NCBI GenBank assembly: GCA_900554895.1
Contig: USIX01000151.1
Location: forward strand, 1 to 5,726
Length of the DNA stretch: 5,726 nt
Direction: 5' to 3'
Origin: an uncultured Megamonas sp.
GTDB taxonomy: Bacteria; Bacillota; Negativicutes; Selenomonadales; Selenomonadaceae
Under the pieces are notes generated by a model. That model was not told where the DNA came from, made no database searches, and worked only from the letters and a program-made list of their open reading frames with translations. The position numbers were made by a program, and so were the translations under genes. Shown here piece after piece: positions 1 to 5,524 of this stretch. How positions within the stretch are numbered: position 1 is the stretch's first letter; each line of letters begins with the position of its first letter.

Positions 1-95
1 GCTCCAAATGTCATCCATTCTTCACTGGTCGTCAACGCGACATGGCAGCTGGTGGCCGTATTGAAAAATTCAACAAACGTTATGGCAAAAAATAA
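1..95 (+). CDS. rpmE: Ribosomal protein L31 (bL31), 3' end only
   Basis: This is the C-terminal 30 residues of large-subunit ribosomal protein L31; the gene begins before the window. The complete codons start at base 3 and read SKCHPFFTG, then an Arg/Lys-rich tail ending FNKRYGKK and TAA at 93-95. The SKCHPF(F/Y)TG block is the L31 hallmark. The first two bases (GC) fit the end of a Cys codon, which would complete a CxxC pair as in zinc-binding L31, but that Cys is cut by the window edge and is inferred. The protein sits on the 50S subunit near the central protuberance and the bridge to 30S. A hairpin terminator follows 14 bases after the stop, so rpmE probably ends its own transcript. Family identity is secure; the zinc-type assignment is likely. 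Confidence 0.93.
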   Translation, partial: SKCHPFFTGRQRDMAAGGRIEKFNKRYGKK

Positions 96-108
96 TATAC
101 CAATAAAT

Positions 109-142
109 GGCAGAGCAGAGATGCTCTGCTTCATTTGTATTT
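109..142 (+). terminator. Intrinsic terminator after rpmE
   Basis: GCAGAGCA (110-117) and TGCTCTGC (122-129) form a perfect 8-bp stem with a GAGA loop, extendable by a G-T pair (109/130). It is followed by a T-rich but interrupted run, TTCATTTGTATTT (130-142). Position right after the rpmE stop supports an intrinsic terminator. The broken T-run suggests it may leak into the next gene. Confidence 0.8.
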
Positions 143-176
143 AAATAGATTTTAATTATGGAAAAATAAATAAGGC

Positions 177-181
177 AGGTG
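177..181 (+). promoter_or_regulatory. Ribosome binding site that sets the YqhQ start
   Basis: AGGTG at 177-181 lies 6 bases before the ATG at 188, giving ideal spacing. An in-frame GTG at 179 would overlap this site and has no good Shine-Dalgarno sequence at the right distance, so ATG 188 is preferred. The family motif GGQAVIEGVMMRGP then starts at residue 8, as usual for the family. Confidence 0.7.
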
Positions 182-187
182 CTGTTT

Positions 188-1120
188 ATGTCTGAAAAAT
201 TAATGGTAGGCGGTCAAGCTGTAATTGAAGGCGTAATGATGCGTGGCCCGAAGAAAGTGGCGACGGCAGTCCGTGAACCTTCAGGAAAAATTACTGTGGA
301 TGTAAAACCTGTAAATTCATTGGCGGATAAATATCCTATTTTTAAAAAGCCGTTTTTCCGCGGCATACTGTCTTTGGGCGAGTCACTTGTAATGGGCCTG
401 AAATCCCTTACTTATTCGGCACAGATGGCAGGAGAGGAAGAAGCAGACAAGCTTACAAATAAAGATATAGCAATAACAATGACTTTTTCACTGCTGGCAG
501 CGATAGTGCTGTTTATCGTAATACCGACGGCAGCGGTCAACCTCGTTCCGACTGACGACCATGTAATCATGAATATGTGGGAAGGCTTTGTGCGCATGGC
601 GGTATTTTTTATCTATATTTACGCTATATCGCGCGTAAAGGATATTCAGAGAGTATTTCAGTATCATGGAGCCGAACATAAAACTATCCATGCCTATGAA
701 GCGGGTGTGGAACTCATTCCCGAAAATGTGCAGAAATTTTCACGTCTCCACCCACGTTGCGGTACGTCGTTTCTGCTTATTGTTATGGTGGTAAGTATTT
801 TCGTATTTGCCTTTCTCGGCTGGCCGTCGTTGTGGGAACGTATTTTGTCGCGTGTCTTGCTTTTACCGGTAGTAGCGGGAATTTCTTATGAATTCATCCG
901 TTTTGCTGGTCGTTCCAAAAATAAAATCGTGCACATGTTCTCATTACCGGGAATGTGGCTTCAGTATTTAACGACACGCGAACCTGACGATTCTATGATT
1001 GAAGTTGCTGTAAAATCACTTAAAGCGGCGATTGAACTGGAAGAAGTCAAAGAAGCGGATGTTAAAACCGAAGCAGAGCCGACAGTGACGAATGAATTGA
1101 AAATAAATGCCACGATTTAG
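188..1120 (+). CDS. yqhQ: DUF1385 (YqhQ-like) membrane protein
   Basis: A 310-residue integral membrane protein of the DUF1385/YqhQ family, annotated elsewhere as a putative metal-dependent enzyme but with no established reaction. The N-terminus carries the family signature GGQAVIEGVMMRGP (about residues 8-21). Hydrophobic segments follow at about 95-120, 134-150, 195-212 and 220-238. Between the second and third lies the conserved block QYHGAEHKTIHAYE (about 158-171), and just before the third HPRCGTS (188-194). The His, Glu and Cys residues of these blocks are the plausible metal ligands (inference). The C-terminal ~40 residues are a charged, Glu/Lys-rich, probably disordered tail. The stop is TAG. 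In many Bacillota it sits between rpmE and prfA, as here, except that a mobile-element relic now separates it from prfA. Family assignment is very secure; function is unknown. Confidence 0.93.
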   Translation: MSEKLMVGGQAVIEGVMMRGPKKVATAVREPSGKITVDVKPVNSLADKYPIFKKPFFRGILSLGESLVMGLKSLTYSAQMAGEEEADKLTNKDIAITMTFSLLAAIVLFIVIPTAAVNLVPTDDHVIMNMWEGFVRMAVFFIYIYAISRVKDIQRVFQYHGAEHKTIHAYEAGVELIPENVQKFSRLHPRCGTSFLLIVMVVSIFVFAFLGWPSLWERILSRVLLLPVVAGISYEFIRFAGRSKNKIVHMFSLPGMWLQYLTTREPDDSMIEVAVKSLKAAIELEEVKEADVKTEAEPTVTNELKINATI

Positions 1121-1144
1121 ATTTTTAATGGAAAAATGATATGA

Positions 1145-1290
1145 GATGGATATCAAGAGACATTAATCAAGCTCATGGGAGCAAAACCCTCGTATACCAA
1201 ATGTGCTGTAAAGTTCCGTACTTTAGCACTGGGATATAAGGCACGTCCGGCGAATTTGCGTAAGCAATTGAAGCCGGACTATTTTGTTTT
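1145..1290 (+). ncRNA. Candidate structured RNA upstream of the tnpB relic (HEARO/IscB-omegaRNA-like?)
   Basis: This stretch folds well on the + strand. There is a small stem GCTC/GAGC (1171-1174/1179-1182). A 10-bp hairpin pairs GTGCT + AAAGT (1203-1207, 1210-1214) with ACTTT + AGCAC (1220-1229), with a 2-base GT bulge and a TCCGT loop. A strong hairpin pairs GTCCGGC (1245-1251) with GCCGGAC (1273-1279). Its inner TTGC/GCAA stem is capped by GTAA, a GNRA-type tetraloop. TATA (1193-1196) could pair with TATA (1235-1238) to close the middle domain. A T-rich run, TATTTTGTTTTG, follows the last stem, so it may end as a terminator. Placement upstream of a transposon nuclease gene and the TAAGGC...GTCCGGC core recall HEARO (IscB omega) RNA, but that likeness is from memory. 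It could also be another element-linked RNA or simply a terminator for yqhQ. No riboswitch class is recognised, and I see no group I intron core. Confidence 0.5.
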
Positions 1291-1301
1291 GTATATTCAT
1301 A

Positions 1302-1337
1302 TGCTATCATCTAATTAGTAAATAACAAAGCGGTGAG
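1302..1337 (+). promoter_or_regulatory. Remnant tnpB promoter and ribosome binding site
   Basis: TGCTATCAT (1302-1310) fits an extended -10 (TGnTATnAT). A poor -35 candidate, TTTTGT, lies at 1282-1287 with a 17-base spacer, inside the T-rich run after the structured RNA. GGTGAG at 1332-1337 is a usable Shine-Dalgarno sequence before the ATG at 1342. This is a plausible but weak signal for the former tnpB transcript. Confidence 0.35.
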
Positions 1338-1341
1338 ATAA

Positions 1342-1813
1342 ATGAAAACCTATTGCTTTAAACTGTACAATTCAAAACGGGACAGAAAACTTCATAGACA
1401 AATTAATGAGGCAGGTCTCATTTATAATCACTGCATTGCAATTCATAAACGATATTATCGCTTGTTTAAAAAATCATTAAATATCAATTCTTTACAAAAA
1501 CACTTAACTAAATTGAAAAAGCTGGCAAAGTTCAGTTATCTTAAAGAAATTGGCTCGTAGGCGGTGTAGGAGATAACTCAGCGTATAGACCGTGCCTATA
1601 AGCTGTTTTTTAGAAATCAAAAACATAATATCCGTTCGGCTCCGCCTTCGCTTAAGAAAGTACGCAAGTATAAATCGTATACTTTGAAACATCAGGTTGG
1701 AAGCTGTATGACGAAAACATAATTAGAATAGCCAATCAGAAATACCGTATAGAGATGTAAACGCTGCTATAAATATAAAGAAAGAAGGAGAAAGAATTTT
1801 CTTCTCTCGTTGA
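1342..1813 (+). pseudogene. tnpB: tnpB (IS200/IS605 OrfB) pseudogene with internal deletion
   Basis: Remnant of a TnpB, an RNA-guided RuvC-like DNA nuclease of IS200/IS605 elements. An open N-terminus of 72 residues starts MKTYCFKLY and contains YNHCIAIHKRYYRLF and LQKHLTKLKKL, typical of the TnpB N-terminal domain. It then meets TAG at 1558-1560 and again at 1567-1569, both exactly where the family reads Gln (GS-Q-AV-Q-EITQRIDRAYKLFF). The frame continues through PPSLKKVRKYKSYTLKH to about 1692. A one-base loss near 1692 shifts it to WKLYDENIIRIANQKYR (1698-1748). Then at about 1748 a third frame gives RDVNAAINIKKEG and ends at TGA 1811-1813. That last block is the extreme C-terminal RuvC-III region with its Asp. 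The RuvC-I Asp, RuvC-II Glu and zinc-finger Cys pairs, some 200 or more codons, are missing. The product cannot be an active nuclease. Identification is strong; the exact deletion joint is inferred. Confidence 0.85.
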
Positions 1814-1933
1814 AAAATAATAAAATGGGCAGGGCGTTGTCCATTGCGGAGAGAACTTGTAAGACTGTCTTTTGATAGCAAGGTTCGTTAATATCCCAGA
1901 ATCTCCTTGCTTTAGCTATGGGGAGTACGTCAA
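1790..1933 (+). ncRNA. Candidate TnpB omega RNA scaffold and right end
   Basis: In active elements the guide RNA is made from the 3' end of tnpB through the right end, and the guide is the DNA just beyond. Here the 3' segment keeps clear stem-loops. AATGGGCA (1824-1831) pairs with TGTCCATT (1838-1845), 8 bp with one G-T. CTTG + CTGTC (1856-1859, 1865-1869) pairs with GATAG + CAAG (1874-1882) around TTTT. A right-end hairpin lies around CTTTAGC (1910-1916). The end GGGGAGTACGTCAA (1920-1933) resembles known omega RNA termini, so the potential guide would begin at 1934. The RuvC core is lost, so any RNA would be an orphan. Expression is unproven, and the right-end stem has bulges that suggest decay. 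Confidence 0.45.
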
Positions 1934-1943
1934 GGAGATTTTT
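1900..1943 (+). terminator. Inverted repeat with T-run between element and prfA
   Basis: AATCTCCTTG (1900-1909) and CAAGGAGATT (1931-1940) are perfect 10-bp complements. They are followed directly by TTT, so five Ts run from 1939 to 1943. The 21-base loop can hold the inner right-end fold of the element. This is a plausible intrinsic terminator that ends transcripts from the element or yqhQ before prfA. The half at 1934-1940 lies outside the presumed element end. Confidence 0.6.
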
Positions 1944-1973
1944 ATTATAGTTTATCATTAAATCATTTGTTTT

Positions 1974-2001
1974 TTGTTCAAGGAAAAATAAACGATTTAA
2001 T
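1974..2001 (+). promoter_or_regulatory. Possible prfA promoter
   Basis: TTGTTC (1974-1979) and TTTAAT (1996-2001), spaced 16 bases apart, are the best sigma-70-type pair in the AT-rich 1944-2008 leader. The -10 matches 5 of 6 consensus bases, the -35 only 3 of 6. A promoter is expected here because the terminator-like repeat upstream would separate prfA from yqhQ transcription. Confidence 0.35.
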
Positions 2002-2009
2002 TTTAAGAT

Positions 2010-2015
2010 AAGGAG
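2010..2015 (+). promoter_or_regulatory. Ribosome binding site of prfA, deciding a GTG start
   Basis: AAGGAG at 2010-2015 lies 8 bases before GTG at 2024. No ATG is better placed, and the resulting N-terminus ([19 protein letters not shown]) matches the start of RF1 proteins. Confidence 0.85.
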
Positions 2016-2023
2016 AGATATAC

Positions 2024-3091
2024 GTGATAGACAAATTGCAAGCTGTTGAGGATAAATATCTGGAGCTGGAGTCTTTAATCAGTGACCCGGATGTTATTTC
2101 CGATATGGCGAAATGGCAGAAATACAATCAGGAACATGCTGCGCTTACGGAAATCGTGGAAAAATTTCGCGAATATAAGAAAATATGCGAAACGATAGAT
2201 GAAGATAAGATGATGTTTGAAGAAGATATTGACAGTGATATGCGTCATATGCTGGAAGACGAAGTAAAGGAACTGTCACAACGCCGTGAAGTCTTGGAAA
2301 ATGAATTCCCGATTTTACTGCTGCCGAAAGACCCGAATGACAGTAAAAATGTCATTATGGAAATCCGCGGCGGTGTTGGCGGTGAAGAGGCGGCGCTGTT
2401 TGCAGGTGATTTGTTCCGCATGTATTCGCGTTATGCGGAAATGCAGGGATGGAAAGTGGAAATGCTTGACTCCAATCCGACAGGTCTTGGCGGTTTCAAG
2501 GAAGTCTCTTTCTGTGTGAACGGCTACGGTGCATACAGTAAATTGAAATATGAAAGCGGTACTCATCGCGTGCAGCGTGTACCGCAGACGGAGTCTTCGG
2601 GCCGAGTGCATACTTCGGCTGTAACGGTAGCGGTATTGCCGGAAGCGGAGGAAGTAGAGGTAGACATAAAGCCGAATGATTTGCGCATTGATACGTACTG
2701 TGCCAGCGGTGCAGGCGGGCAGTATGTAAACAGAACGGAAACGGCAGTACGTATTACGCATTTACCTACAGGTATTGTGGTACAGTGTCAGGATGAAAAA
2801 TCGCAGTTGAAAAATAAAGAAAAAGCTATGCGCGTATTGCGGGCAAAAGTACAAGAACAGGCGCAGGCGGCGCAGGATAATGAAATTGCCGCCGACAGAA
2901 AAAATCAGGTCGGCTCCGGCGACAGAAGCGAACGCATCCGTACGTATAATTTCCCTCAGGGACGTGTAACAGACCATCGTATCGGTCTTACGCTGCACAA
3001 GCTTGATTTTGTGCTGAACGGTGAAATTGACGAGATTATTAATGCTTTGATTACGGCTGACCAGACGGAAAGATTGAAACAGGTAAGATAA
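2024..3091 (+). CDS. prfA: Peptide chain release factor 1
   Basis: RF1 recognises UAA and UAG in the ribosomal A site and triggers hydrolysis of the peptidyl-tRNA ester. The 355-residue length is normal. The N-terminal helical domain (about 1-100) leads into [20 protein letters not shown], the start of the codon-recognition region. The RF1-type PxT tripeptide is P187-Q188-T189, in [14 protein letters not shown]. This form fits RF1, whereas RF2 has SPF. The catalytic GGQ is at 231-233 within [18 protein letters not shown], and Gln233 is the residue methylated by PrmC. The rest, including [27 protein letters not shown], is the conserved C-terminal part. The start is GTG. The gene is intact, with no sign of harm from the element upstream. 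It is followed after one base by prmC, which encodes the enzyme that modifies it. Confidence 0.98.
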   Translation: MIDKLQAVEDKYLELESLISDPDVISDMAKWQKYNQEHAALTEIVEKFREYKKICETIDEDKMMFEEDIDSDMRHMLEDEVKELSQRREVLENEFPILLLPKDPNDSKNVIMEIRGGVGGEEAALFAGDLFRMYSRYAEMQGWKVEMLDSNPTGLGGFKEVSFCVNGYGAYSKLKYESGTHRVQRVPQTESSGRVHTSAVTVAVLPEAEEVEVDIKPNDLRIDTYCASGAGGQYVNRTETAVRITHLPTGIVVQCQDEKSQLKNKEKAMRVLRAKVQEQAQAAQDNEIAADRKNQVGSGDRSERIRTYNFPQGRVTDHRIGLTLHKLDFVLNGEIDEIINALITADQTERLKQVR

Positions 3092-3092
3092 T

Positions 3093-3959
3093 ATGGAAAA
3101 AAAAGATGTTTGGACGATAAGTTCACTGCTTAACTGGACAGTGAATTATTTTAAAAGCAAAAATATAGAGTCCGCCCGTCTTGATGCCGAAGTGCTTCTG
3201 TCTCATGTATTGGGACAGGAGCGCATTTATTTATACGTGCATTTCGACGAACCTATGGAACAGGCGGAACTTGGTAAATTCAGAGAGTATGTGAAAAAAA
3301 GGGCGCAACATGTGCCGGTAGCGTATATCATAGGTGAAAAAGAGTTTATGGGGCTGCCGTTTAAAGTTACGCCGGATACGCTCATTCCGCGTCCCGATAC
3401 GGAAATTCTCGTAGAAAATGTTTTAGCCAATTTAGCTGAGGATGAAACTGTACAAATTGTCGATATCGGAACAGGCAGCGGGGCGATTATTCTGTCGCTT
3501 CTGGCTAATTTGCCGAAAGCACGGGGAAAAACGGTGGATATTGCGGTAAAAGCGGTGGAAGTTGCCAAAGAAAATGCTGTACGGCTGCAGGTAGCTGACA
3601 GATGCGAATTTTTGGTGGGCGATTTATTTGCACCGCTCCAAGATAGTAAATTTGATGTTATAGTTTCCAATCCGCCGTATATTCCGCAAAAGGATATTGC
3701 GACATTGGAAGCTGACGTCAGGGCATATGAGCCGGTCAGTGCACTGACAGACGGCGGCGATGGGCTTAGTTATTATCGCAGACTGCTTGCTGAGGGCAAA
3801 AGATATTTAAAAGAAAATGGTTTTATAGCTTTGGAAATCGGCATTCATCAGGCGCAGGCCGTAAAACGGATAGCATTGGATAACGGTTGGCGCAATATCA
3901 AAATAATCAAGGATTATGCCGGAATAGACAGGGTGGTATTGGCATGGAATGTGAATTGA
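3093..3959 (+). CDS. prmC: Release factor glutamine N5-methyltransferase
   Basis: PrmC uses S-adenosylmethionine to methylate the side-chain amide of the GGQ glutamine in RF1 and RF2, which raises termination efficiency. The 288-residue protein has the usual N-terminal helical domain (about 1-85) that binds the release factor, the conserved LIPRPDTE turn (97-104), and a Rossmann methyltransferase fold. Motif I reads VDIGTGSG (123-130), the post-I strand region VDIAVKAVEVAKENA is about 148-162, and the catalytic N-P-P-Y is 193-196 in SNPPYIPQ. The ATG lies one base after the prfA stop with AGGT (3081-3084) as a weak ribosome binding site, so translation is probably coupled to prfA. Its end overlaps the next gene by 16 bases. 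All expected motifs are present. Confidence 0.97.
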   Translation: MEKKDVWTISSLLNWTVNYFKSKNIESARLDAEVLLSHVLGQERIYLYVHFDEPMEQAELGKFREYVKKRAQHVPVAYIIGEKEFMGLPFKVTPDTLIPRPDTEILVENVLANLAEDETVQIVDIGTGSGAIILSLLANLPKARGKTVDIAVKAVEVAKENAVRLQVADRCEFLVGDLFAPLQDSKFDVIVSNPPYIPQKDIATLEADVRAYEPVSALTDGGDGLSYYRRLLAEGKRYLKENGFIALEIGIHQAQAVKRIALDNGWRNIKIIKDYAGIDRVVLAWNVN

Positions 3960-4984
3960 TAAAAATAAATTCGATAAAGGACAAGGCTTTGCAAAAAGCT
4001 GCACAGTGTATAAAAAACGGCGGTCTGGTGGCATTTCCTACTGAAACAGTGTACGGACTGGGCGGTGACGGCTTGAACAGTGAGGCAGCGGCAAAGATTT
4101 ATGCGGCAAAGGGACGACCGTCGGACAATCCTTTAATACTGCATATAAACGATCAGAAAATGCTGCATAAAATAGTCAGGGATGTAAATACTATGGCGAA
4201 AAAAATAATGACGGCATTTTGTCCCGGGCCGGTAACTCTTATTTTGCCAAAAAACGATATTGTGCCTGATTCGGTAACGGGGGGTCTGAATACTGTTGCT
4301 GTGCGCATGCCGGATAATGATATTGCGCGTGAATTGATAAGGATTTCTGGCAGGCCGATTGCAGCACCTAGTGCCAATATTTCCGGTCGCCCGAGTCCGA
4401 CGACGGCACAGGCGGTATATCATGATTTACATGACCGTATTGATATGATACTGGACGGCGGGGCATGCCGCTTCGGCGTTGAATCGACGATTGTGGACTG
4501 TACAGAGGATATGCCGGTTATTTTGCGCCCCGGTGCTGTTACGAAAGAAATGCTGGAAGAGCTTTTTCCGGTAGTGAAGATGGATAAAGCGATTGTCGGG
4601 GAAAATGTTGTTCCGAAAGCGCCGGGCATGAAATATAAACATTATGCCCCGAAGGCCGAAATGATTTTATTTGAAGGAAATCCGAATAAAATGGCTGATG
4701 CCATAGCGCGAAAACTGTATGAATATGAAAAATGCGGCAAGAAAGCAGGTCTTTTGGTAAGTCGTGAAGTGGCGGAAAAACTACAGCATGAAAATACAGC
4801 CGTATACGGCGTACAGGGTGATTTGATGACGATTGCTTCGGAAATATATGAATGTCTGCGTTTTTTTGATGATAAAGATGTGGATGTTATACTGGCGGAA
4901 GGTACGGTAGATAAGGGTATCGGTCTTGCTATTATGAACAGGCTGCATAAAGCAAGCGGATTTAACAGTGTTTTTATCGATTAA
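3944..4984 (+). CDS. ywlC: Threonylcarbamoyl-AMP synthase, Sua5/YwlC type (two-domain)
   Basis: Makes L-threonylcarbamoyladenylate from threonine, bicarbonate and ATP, the first step of t6A37 modification in tRNAs that read ANN codons. The chosen ATG (3944) gives 346 residues, the usual Sua5/YwlC length. GGTGG at 3932-3936 serves as ribosome binding site, 7 bases upstream. An upstream in-frame ATG at 3887 would add 19 unconserved residues deep inside prmC. The YrdC/TsaC domain (about 1-205) shows FPTETVYGLG (31-40), KGRPSDNPL (56-64), PGPVTLIL (94-101), SANISGRPS (143-151), ESTIVD (180-185) and LRPGA (194-198). The linker carries the Sua5 signature PGMKYKHYAP (227-236). The C-terminal Sua5 domain (about 240-346) ends with GIGLAIMNRLHKAS. 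It overlaps prmC by 16 bases, indicating coupling. The later steps (TsaB, TsaD, TsaE) are not in the window. Confidence 0.96.
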   Translation: MECELIKINSIKDKALQKAAQCIKNGGLVAFPTETVYGLGGDGLNSEAAAKIYAAKGRPSDNPLILHINDQKMLHKIVRDVNTMAKKIMTAFCPGPVTLILPKNDIVPDSVTGGLNTVAVRMPDNDIARELIRISGRPIAAPSANISGRPSPTTAQAVYHDLHDRIDMILDGGACRFGVESTIVDCTEDMPVILRPGAVTKEMLEELFPVVKMDKAIVGENVVPKAPGMKYKHYAPKAEMILFEGNPNKMADAIARKLYEYEKCGKKAGLLVSREVAEKLQHENTAVYGVQGDLMTIASEIYECLRFFDDKDVDVILAEGTVDKGIGLAIMNRLHKASGFNSVFID

Positions 4985-4992
4985 TTTATAGG

Positions 4993-5020
4993 TTGCCTTA
5001 TATTTATAGTATGATAAAAT
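4993..5020 (+). promoter_or_regulatory. Promoter of rpiB-glyA
   Basis: TTGCCT (4993-4998) and TAAAAT (5015-5020) are spaced 16 bases apart, and TG at 5012-5013 gives an extended -10 (TGATAAAAT). This is the best promoter in the window and lies in the only large gap of the downstream cluster, 73 bases after the ywlC stop. No terminator hairpin is seen after ywlC, so read-through from the prfA operon is also likely. Confidence 0.6.
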
Positions 5021-5057
5021 AATTATAAGATTATATTAGATTAAGGAGGCCTTTAAT

Positions 5058-5504
5058 ATGAAATTAGTTATTGGCAGTGACCACGGTGCAGTGGATTTAA
5101 AAGAAGAAGTAAAAGATTTATTAAAAGCGGAATTTCCGGAAGTTGAAGTTGAAGATAAAGGTACTTTCGGTAAAGAAGCGATAGATTATCCGGATGTGGC
5201 AGAAAAAGTGTGCACGCCAGTAGCAAACGGCGAAGCTGACCGTGGCATCGTTTTATGCGGTACAGGTATCGGTATTTCTATTGCAGCCAATAAAATAAAA
5301 GGAATAAGAGCGGCACTTTGTCATGAGACTTATACGGCGAAAATGTCCCGTCAGCATAATAATGCCAATATTTTAGCAATGGGCGGACGTACGACCGGCC
5401 CTGAAATAGCTAAAGAAATCGTCAGAACATGGATGACGACGGAATTTGAAGGCGGACGTCATGAACGCCGTGTAAATAAAATTATGGCACTGGAACAAAA
5501 ATAA
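5058..5504 (+). CDS. rpiB: Ribose-5-phosphate isomerase B
   Basis: Interconverts ribose 5-phosphate and ribulose 5-phosphate in the cytosolic non-oxidative pentose phosphate pathway. The 148 residues match the RpiB/LacAB fold. The N-terminus [14 protein letters not shown] carries the substrate-binding Asp-His. The catalytic Cys is about residue 67 in [15 protein letters not shown], and the ring-opening His about 100 in [10 protein letters not shown], matching Cys66 and His99 of Escherichia coli Rpi[11 protein letters not shown] and GGRHERRV supply phosphate-binding Arg/Gly. The related LacA/LacB galactose-6-phosphate isomerase subunits normally occur as a pair in lac operons; there is no partner here. 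AAGGAGG (5043-5049) lies 8 bases before ATG. The gene has its own promoter and is followed by glyA after 20 bases, as in the Bacillota cluster ywlF...glyA. Confidence 0.95.
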   Translation: MKLVIGSDHGAVDLKEEVKDLLKAEFPEVEVEDKGTFGKEAIDYPDVAEKVCTPVANGEADRGIVLCGTGIGISIAANKIKGIRAALCHETYTAKMSRQHNNANILAMGGRTTGPEIAKEIVRTWMTTEFEGGRHERRVNKIMALEQK

Positions 5505-5524
5505 GATTTTTTGGAGGAAATACC

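Larger units (their letters stand above)
1145..1933 (+). mobile_element. Degenerate IS200/IS605-type element, no tnpA, tnpB broken
   Basis: The region between yqhQ and prfA is foreign to the conserved gene order and contains a decayed tnpB followed by a typical IS605-group right end. The right-end hairpin around the sequence GCTTTAGC (1909-1916) is followed by a GGGGAG...GTCAA-type terminus. I place the right boundary after CAA at 1933. The left boundary is uncertain: it is either near 1145, if the upstream structured RNA belongs to the element, or near 1290, if that RNA is a separate insertion or part of the host operon. No tnpA (Y1 transposase) is present, so this was a tnpB-only element or a deletion derivative of a larger one. 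It should be immobile unless served in trans. Confidence 0.6.

Noticed and set aside
1145..1290. A metabolite riboswitch controlling a downstream gene.
   Set aside because: I recognise no known aptamer core, and the next open frame is a broken transposon gene, not a metabolic or transport gene.
1558..1569. The two TAG codons at Gln positions in tnpB could mean that TAG is recoded as Gln in this organism.
   Set aside because: An intact prfA, whose RF1 product terminates at UAG, lies in the same window; yqhQ ends with TAG at the expected length; and the tnpB also has a frameshift and an internal deletion. Ordinary decay explains it better.
1145..1813. An IStron (group I intron fused to an IS605-type tnpB), as known in Clostridioides difficile.
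   Set aside because: I could not find the conserved group I core blocks (such as the GACTA-type P7 region with a matching partner), and the upstream structured part is too short for a usual group I ribozyme.
1342..1813. A TnpB-derived, nuclease-dead guide-RNA transcription factor (TldR-like).
   Set aside because: Such proteins keep nearly full length with only the catalytic residues lost. This gene has two stops, a frameshift and lacks most of the RuvC fold.
2315..2761. A 148-codon open frame on the minus strand within prfA.
   Set aside because: It is antisense to a strongly conserved gene, its translation has no recognisable domain, and no promoter or ribosome binding site supports it.
3227..3670. 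A 147-codon open frame on the minus strand within prmC.
   Set aside because: It is the complement of conserved methyltransferase codons, with Ser/Thr-rich low-information translation and no start signals.
3887..3943. An upstream ATG that would extend the YwlC protein by 19 residues.
   Set aside because: The extra residues are unconserved, lie inside prmC in another frame, and the site lacks a ribosome binding site. ATG 3944 has GGTGG at proper distance and gives the usual family length.
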